Positions 60,812 through 64,000 of a stretch of 64,000 nucleotides of DNA are shown here, in pieces. The notes beneath the pieces were generated by a model. That model made no database searches. It had not been told where the DNA came from and was given only the letters and a program-made list of their open reading frames with translations. The translations under genes were made by a program, and so were the position numbers. Where the stretch lies: the NCBI RefSeq assembly GCF_007828955.1, contig NZ_VIVR01000001.1:5580001-5644000 (forward strand). Reading direction: 5' to 3'. Positions within the stretch are counted from its first letter, which is position 1. Every line of letters starts with the position of its first letter. The stretch is from Kitasatospora atroaurantiaca (GTDB taxonomy: Bacteria; Actinomycetota; Actinomycetes; Streptomycetales; Streptomycetaceae).

Positions 60812-61792
60812 GTGGACGTTTCCGTAAGCCTTTGGGTCGGCACGATCGGGGTTCTGGTAGGCCTGATCGTGGCCGATTTCTTCATCGGCGGCCGAAAGCC
60901 GCACGAGGTCTCGATCAAGGAAGCCGGCATCTGGACGGCCGTGTGGGTCGCCCTTGCCGCGATCTTCGGCGGCTTCCTCTGGTGGCACTCCGGCTCGCAG
61001 CCGTCGGGTGAGTTCTTCGCCGGGTACATCACCGAGAAGTCGCTGAGCGTCGACAACCTCTTCGTCTTCATCCTGATCATGGGCAAGTTCGCGGTGCCGC
61101 GGATCTACCAGCAGCGCGTGCTGATGGTCGGTGTGATCATCGCGCTGGTGCTGCGCGCGGTCTTCATCGCCGGTGGTGCCGCCCTGGTGACGACGTTCTC
61201 CTGGGTCTTCTACATCTTCGGTGCGTTCCTGGTCTGGACGGCCTGGAAGCTCGTCAAGGACGCCCGCGCCGAGGAAGAGGAGGAGGAGTTCGAGGAGAAC
61301 CGCCTGCTCAAGAGCATCGAGCGGCGCTTCCCGTCGACCGACAAGTACCACGGCACCAAGCTCTTCATCCGTGAGAACGGCCGGCGGCTGATGACGCCGA
61401 TGCTGATCGTCATGCTGGCGATCGGCACCACCGACGTGCTGTTCGCGCTGGACTCGATCCCCGCGATCTTCGGCCTCACCCAGGATCCGTACATCGTCTT
61501 CACCGCCAACGCCTTCGCGCTGATGGGCCTGCGGCAGCTGTACTTCCTCATCGGCGGCCTGCTGAAGAAGCTGGTCCACCTCTCGTACGGGCTGTCGGTG
61601 ATCCTCGGCTTCATCGGTGTGAAGCTGGTGCTGCACGCGCTGCACGAAAGCGGCGTGCACGTGCCGGAGATCGGCATCCCGTTCTCGCTGGGCTTCATCG
61701 TGGTCGTGCTGGCCGTCACCACGGTCACCAGCCTGCTCGCCTCGCGCAAGCAGGAGCACGCCGCCGAGGAGCCGGAGAAGATCGACGCCTGA
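60812..61792 (+). CDS. TerC-family membrane protein, probable Mn2+ exporter (Alx/MeeF type)
   Basis: A 326-aa protein with about eight to nine membrane helices. Conserved acidic residues lie in helices (EKSLSVDNLFVFILIM, GTTDVLFALDSIPAIFGL), as in metal-exporting TerC proteins. A cytoplasmic Glu-rich loop (AEEEEEEFEENRLL) follows the third or fourth helix. GTG 60812 has GGAGGAG 7 nt upstream, and this site is covered by the riboswitch platform. The Mn2+ riboswitch suggests a role in manganese export, or in metal loading of exported enzymes, more than in tellurite resistance. Confidence 0.93.
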   Translation: MDVSVSLWVGTIGVLVGLIVADFFIGGRKPHEVSIKEAGIWTAVWVALAAIFGGFLWWHSGSQPSGEFFAGYITEKSLSVDNLFVFILIMGKFAVPRIYQQRVLMVGVIIALVLRAVFIAGGAALVTTFSWVFYIFGAFLVWTAWKLVKDARAEEEEEEFEENRLLKSIERRFPSTDKYHGTKLFIRENGRRLMTPMLIVMLAIGTTDVLFALDSIPAIFGLTQDPYIVFTANAFALMGLRQLYFLIGGLLKKLVHLSYGLSVILGFIGVKLVLHALHESGVHVPEIGIPFSLGFIVVVLAVTTVTSLLASRKQEHAAEEPEKIDA

Positions 61793-61800
61793 CGCACCGC

Positions 61801-61836
61801 GGTGGGCCGCGACCGGAGCACCGGTCGCGGCCCACC
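61801..61836 (+). terminator. Terminator of the TerC-family gene
   Basis: A perfect 16-bp stem GGTGGGCCGCGACCGG / CCGGTCGCGGCCCACC with a 4-nt loop, 8 nt after the stop codon. Confidence 0.9.
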
Positions 61837-61887
61837 GGCGTCTCTCAGGGGCCGGCTGCTCGGCGGGGTGGCCTTGGGCGGGGCGGA

Positions 61888-62049
61888 TCAGTCCTCGGGC
61901 CGGGCCGGTCTCGCCGGCATCTCGTACAGCGCCTGCTCGGTCTCCGGGTGCTGGATCTCGTCGATGAGGTGGTCGATGTCGGGATTGCCGCAGTGGTGGA
62001 GGCTGGTGACGGCGTCGGCCCCGGATTCGGTGTCCTGGTGCTCGGTCAT
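61888..62049 (-). CDS. 53-aa small soluble protein, function unknown
   Basis: A short open frame read from ATG 62049 to TGA 61890-61888. The protein begins MTEHQDTESGADAV, holds a His/Cys segment LHHCGNPDIDHLIDEI, and ends MPARPARPED. It is strongly acidic, without signal or membrane segment. A GAGAGGA Shine-Dalgarno lies 9 nt upstream, codon third positions are G/C-rich, and it is flanked by stem-loops (61801-61836 and 62145-62170), which supports a real gene. The HHC segment could bind a metal, in keeping with the neighbouring metal-linked genes, but this is speculative. Confidence 0.6.
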   Translation of the reverse strand: MTEHQDTESGADAVTSLHHCGNPDIDHLIDEIQHPETEQALYEMPARPARPED

Positions 62050-62144
62050 GGCGGTGGGTCCTCTCAGTTCGATTGTGGATCACACGAACTGGTCCCGCTC
62101 GTATGCGGGTGCCTTCCTTGGCGGGCTTCGGTGCCGGCCGGCTC

Positions 62145-62170
62145 GGGGCCGCCGTTCGCCGGGCGGCCCC
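62145..62170 (-). terminator. Terminator downstream of the MBL-fold gene
   Basis: GGGGCCGCC (62145-62153) and GGCGGCCCC (62162-62170) form a perfect 9-bp stem, 12 nt past the MBL stop codon. Confidence 0.7.
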
Positions 62171-62181
62171 GCCGGGGCGGT

Positions 62182-62835
62182 TCACCAGCCGCGTTCGCGC
62201 CACTCCTCCAGGTGGGGGCGCTCGGCGCCCAGGGTGGTGTCGTTGCCGTGACCGGGGTAGACCCAGGCCTCGTCGGGCAGTGCGTCGAAGATCTTCTCCC
62301 TGACGTCCCGGAAGAGGCTGGCGAAGGCCTTCGGGTCCTTCCAGGTGTTGCCGACCCCGCCCGGGAAGAGGCAGTCGCCCGTGAAGACGTGCGGGTGGCC
62401 CTGCGGGTCGTCGTAGATCAGCACGATCGCCCCGGGGGTGTGGCCCACCAGGTGGCGCACCGTCAGCTCCACCTGGCCGACCCGGAGCACGTCGCCGTCG
62501 TCCAGCAGCAGGTCGGTGGGGACATCGATGCCCTCGGCGTCGATCCGCCCGGCCGCCGTGCGGGCTCCGGTGGCGGCCACCACCTCGGCCAGCGCTGCCC
62601 AGTGGTCGTGGTGCCGGTGGGTGGTGACCACCATCGCCAGCTGTTCGCCGACCGTCTCCAGCAGTACGGGTGCCTCGGCGGCCGCGTCGATCAGCAACTG
62701 CTGGTCGGAGGCGCGGCAGCGCAGCAGGTACGCGTTGTTGTCGTACGGGCCGACCGCGACCTTGGTGATGATCAGGTGGGCGAGCTCCCGCACGTCCGGC
62801 GGGCCGCCGACCTTCACCGCTCCGTGGTACGTCAT
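62182..62835 (-). CDS. MBL-fold metallo-hydrolase (glyoxalase II-like)
   Basis: A 217-aa metallo-beta-lactamase-fold enzyme with the full metal set: THRHHDHW, HLVGHTPGA, FTGDCLFPGG and YPGHGNDT. The layout matches hydroxyacylglutathione-hydrolase-like thioesterases; in actinobacteria the thiol would be mycothiol. ATG 62835 has GAGGAG upstream. A DinB/maleylpyruvate-isomerase-like gene ends 54 nt upstream in the same direction. That family also uses mycothiol, so the two may form a detoxification operon. Confidence 0.92.
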   Translation of the reverse strand: MTYHGAVKVGGPPDVRELAHLIITKVAVGPYDNNAYLLRCRASDQQLLIDAAAEAPVLLETVGEQLAMVVTTHRHHDHWAALAEVVAATGARTAAGRIDAEGIDVPTDLLLDDGDVLRVGQVELTVRHLVGHTPGAIVLIYDDPQGHPHVFTGDCLFPGGVGNTWKDPKAFASLFRDVREKIFDALPDEAWVYPGHGNDTTLGAERPHLEEWRERGW

Positions 62836-62889
62836 CGCGCCGCCGCTCCTCGGTAGTCCTGAATGGTCCTCAGCTGCATCATCGCGCGC

Positions 62890-63645
62890 TCAGCCCAGCG
62901 GAGGAAGCTTCGGCAGGGCGGTCCGGGGGTCTGCGAGCTGCTCGCCACCCTTGTGGACCTGCAGCCCGTCGCCGTCGGAGCGCCCCGAGAGCCAGCCGGT
63001 CAGGGCGCGCACCGGGCCCTCGACGGTCAGCTCGGGCTCCGCGCCGGCCGGGCCGAGGTGCACCCGGAGGTCGCGGTCGTCGGCGGTCAGCAGGACCGGC
63101 GGGAGCCCGTCCACCGAGGCGAACTGCTCGGCGAGGCGCACCAGTTCGTCGGCGGCGAAGGCCTCGGGCCAGTGTGCGGGGGTGTAGCCGGCATCGAGGT
63201 CGACATGGTGGTACTCGAGCTCCATCAGGCGCTTCCAGGGGAGCTCGTACGCGGGGAAGAGGTAGCCCGTGCGGTGGCGGAGCTGGGCACTCCAGGCTTC
63301 GTCGGGCAGCTTGGCGGCGGCCTCGGTGAAGCGGGCGTGGCTGGCCCGCAGGTCCTCGAGCTGCTCGGCCAGGGGGCGGCCGGCGCCGTCCTGGATGCCC
63401 TGCTCGCGGGCCTCGGAGCTGGCGTACTGCGGGATGTCCCGGCCGGTGCGGGCGCTGTCGAGCAGGTTGACCAGGGAGTCTGCGTTCCGGGCGAGGTGGG
63501 CCAGGACGTGGCCGCGGGTCCAGCCGGGCAGGGCGGACGGCCGGGAGAGCTCCTCGGCCTCCAGCTCGGCGACGCTGCGCAGCAGGTGCTCGGTGGACTC
63601 GGCGACAGTCCGCAGCGTCGCGGCTGCGGCCTCGGCGTCGGTCAT
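62890..63645 (-). CDS. Maleylpyruvate isomerase family (DinB-fold, mycothiol-dependent) protein
   Basis: A 251-aa protein with the MDMPI_N DinB-like four-helix bundle. LPGWTRGHVLAHLARNADSLVNLL carries the first metal His, and WKRLMELEYHHVDLDAGY the others. A C-terminal MDMPI_C domain (about 165-250) is present. Members transfer or isomerise with mycothiol; the substrate is unknown. ATG 63645 has CGGAGG 7 nt upstream. It is probably transcribed with the MBL hydrolase downstream. Confidence 0.9.
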   Translation of the reverse strand: MTDAEAAAATLRTVAESTEHLLRSVAELEAEELSRPSALPGWTRGHVLAHLARNADSLVNLLDSARTGRDIPQYASSEAREQGIQDGAGRPLAEQLEDLRASHARFTEAAAKLPDEAWSAQLRHRTGYLFPAYELPWKRLMELEYHHVDLDAGYTPAHWPEAFAADELVRLAEQFASVDGLPPVLLTADDRDLRVHLGPAGAEPELTVEGPVRALTGWLSGRSDGDGLQVHKGGEQLADPRTALPKLPPLG

Positions 63646-63946
63646 GGTGCGGCCTCCGATTGGCGAGATGTCGGCGTTGCCCGGATGGGCGGGCGCTCGT
63701 TGACATCAGTGACGCTACCGGCGGGAGCGGCGCTGAGCAGGGGTTTTCCCGAGACCGGAGTGGATCGCCGAAGTGGGTCTTCACTCGTTCGGGTGGACTC
63801 GGCTGGACAGGCTCGATATTCGAACGCCTGAGCTATAGGCTGGCGGGCGCACACTGGAAGAATTCACCCGATTGCGTTCGTTGGTCCCTCACAGGGGAGC
63901 ACGGAGCCCTCCACAGCCACCTCCCCGGAGAAAGGCGCCAGAAGCA
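63646..63946. other. Divergent promoter region between the DinB-like gene and uvrA
   Basis: 301 bases without a gene. TATAGGCT (63834-63841) holds a good -10 box (TAGGCT at 63836-63841) for uvrA, giving a leader of about 100 nt. Just upstream CGATATTCGAACGCC (63813-63827) has one GAAC half of a LexA-type site, but the second half (GAGC) fits poorly. Confidence 0.5.
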
Positions 63947-64000
63947 GTGGCAGACCGCCTCATCGTCCGCGGTGCTCGCGAGCACAACCTCAAGAACGTC
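63947..64000 (+). CDS. uvrA: Excinuclease ABC subunit A (first 18 codons, runs off the window)
   Basis: GTG 63947 opens VADRLIVRGAREHNLKNV, the highly conserved N-terminus of UvrA, the damage-sensing ATPase that loads UvrB. GGAGAAAGG lies upstream. The rest of the gene is outside the window. Its closeness to uvrB fits the Streptomyces arrangement. Confidence 0.93.
   Translation, partial: MADRLIVRGAREHNLKNV

Noticed and set aside
63813..63830. Possible LexA/SOS box upstream of uvrA
   Set aside because: Only one half-site (GAAC) matches; the other reads GAGC. No box was seen near uvrB either.

Overview
The window is high-GC actinomycete chromosome, almost certainly Streptomycetaceae (Streptomyces or Kitasatospora). 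The signs are strong G/C third-position bias, many GTG starts, many probable leaderless genes (a TANNNT -10 box 6-9 nt before the start codon), and a characteristic gene set: Rok7B7-type ROK regulator with xylFGH, a WhiI-like response regulator, and the coproporphyrin-type heme genes hemE, hemY and hemQ. It reads as conserved core chromosome. I saw no rRNA, tRNA, CRISPR array, prophage or complete insertion sequence.

Layout. 0-9.3 kb: 5' end of a ROK regulator with its own candidate operator, an MscS channel, an HNH nuclease, a large membrane-anchored GH84-like protein, malQ and a small membrane protein. 9.3-12 kb: an extracytoplasmic flavin/electron-transfer operon (ferric-reductase-like membrane protein, FMN-binding protein, ApbE). 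12-16.3 kb: pepN and the ROK regulator. 16.4-19.9 kb: xylFGH sugar importer with an operator-like palindrome and two intercistronic hairpins. 20-27.3 kb: dxs, a PMT-type membrane glycosyltransferase and a GT2/CDP-glycerol-transferase fusion for wall polymers. 27.5-32.5 kb: fadAB beta-oxidation genes and RNase D. 32.7-35.7 kb: whiI-like gene, DUF3000 gene, hemE. 35.8-43.7 kb: isochorismatase/GlxA regulator pair, DUF4349 lipoprotein, an ECF41 sigma factor with its NmrA-like partner, and two exported proteins. 43.7-46.3 kb: cutA, hemY, hemQ. 46.4-49.7 kb: a four-gene operon in which a DUF692/MNIO enzyme is coupled to a small partner protein and to a TIGR04222 membrane protein with a repetitive Cys-rich tail. 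49.8-64 kb: GNAT, an Mrr-TerD fusion, murC-msrB, a RibD-like reductase, zapE, uvrB, terD, a TerC-family gene under a yybP-ykoY (Mn2+) riboswitch, a 53-aa protein, an MBL hydrolase, a DinB-like protein and the start of uvrA.

How parts work together. hemE, hemY and hemQ serve heme synthesis. xylF, xylG and xylH form one importer next to its likely regulator. The flavin operon carries an ApbE flavinylation motif on its FMN protein. The DUF692 operon looks like a RiPP-style Cys-modification system whose substrate is the tail of a membrane protein; it is the strongest candidate for a little-described system here. Four copies of a long intergenic palindrome (about 19.8, 31.1, 46.3 and 57.5 kb) probably act as terminators, and two of them carry the same 31-bp element nested in one arm. 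Start codons were chosen from Shine-Dalgarno sites, -10 spacing and remembered family N-termini; no database was consulted.
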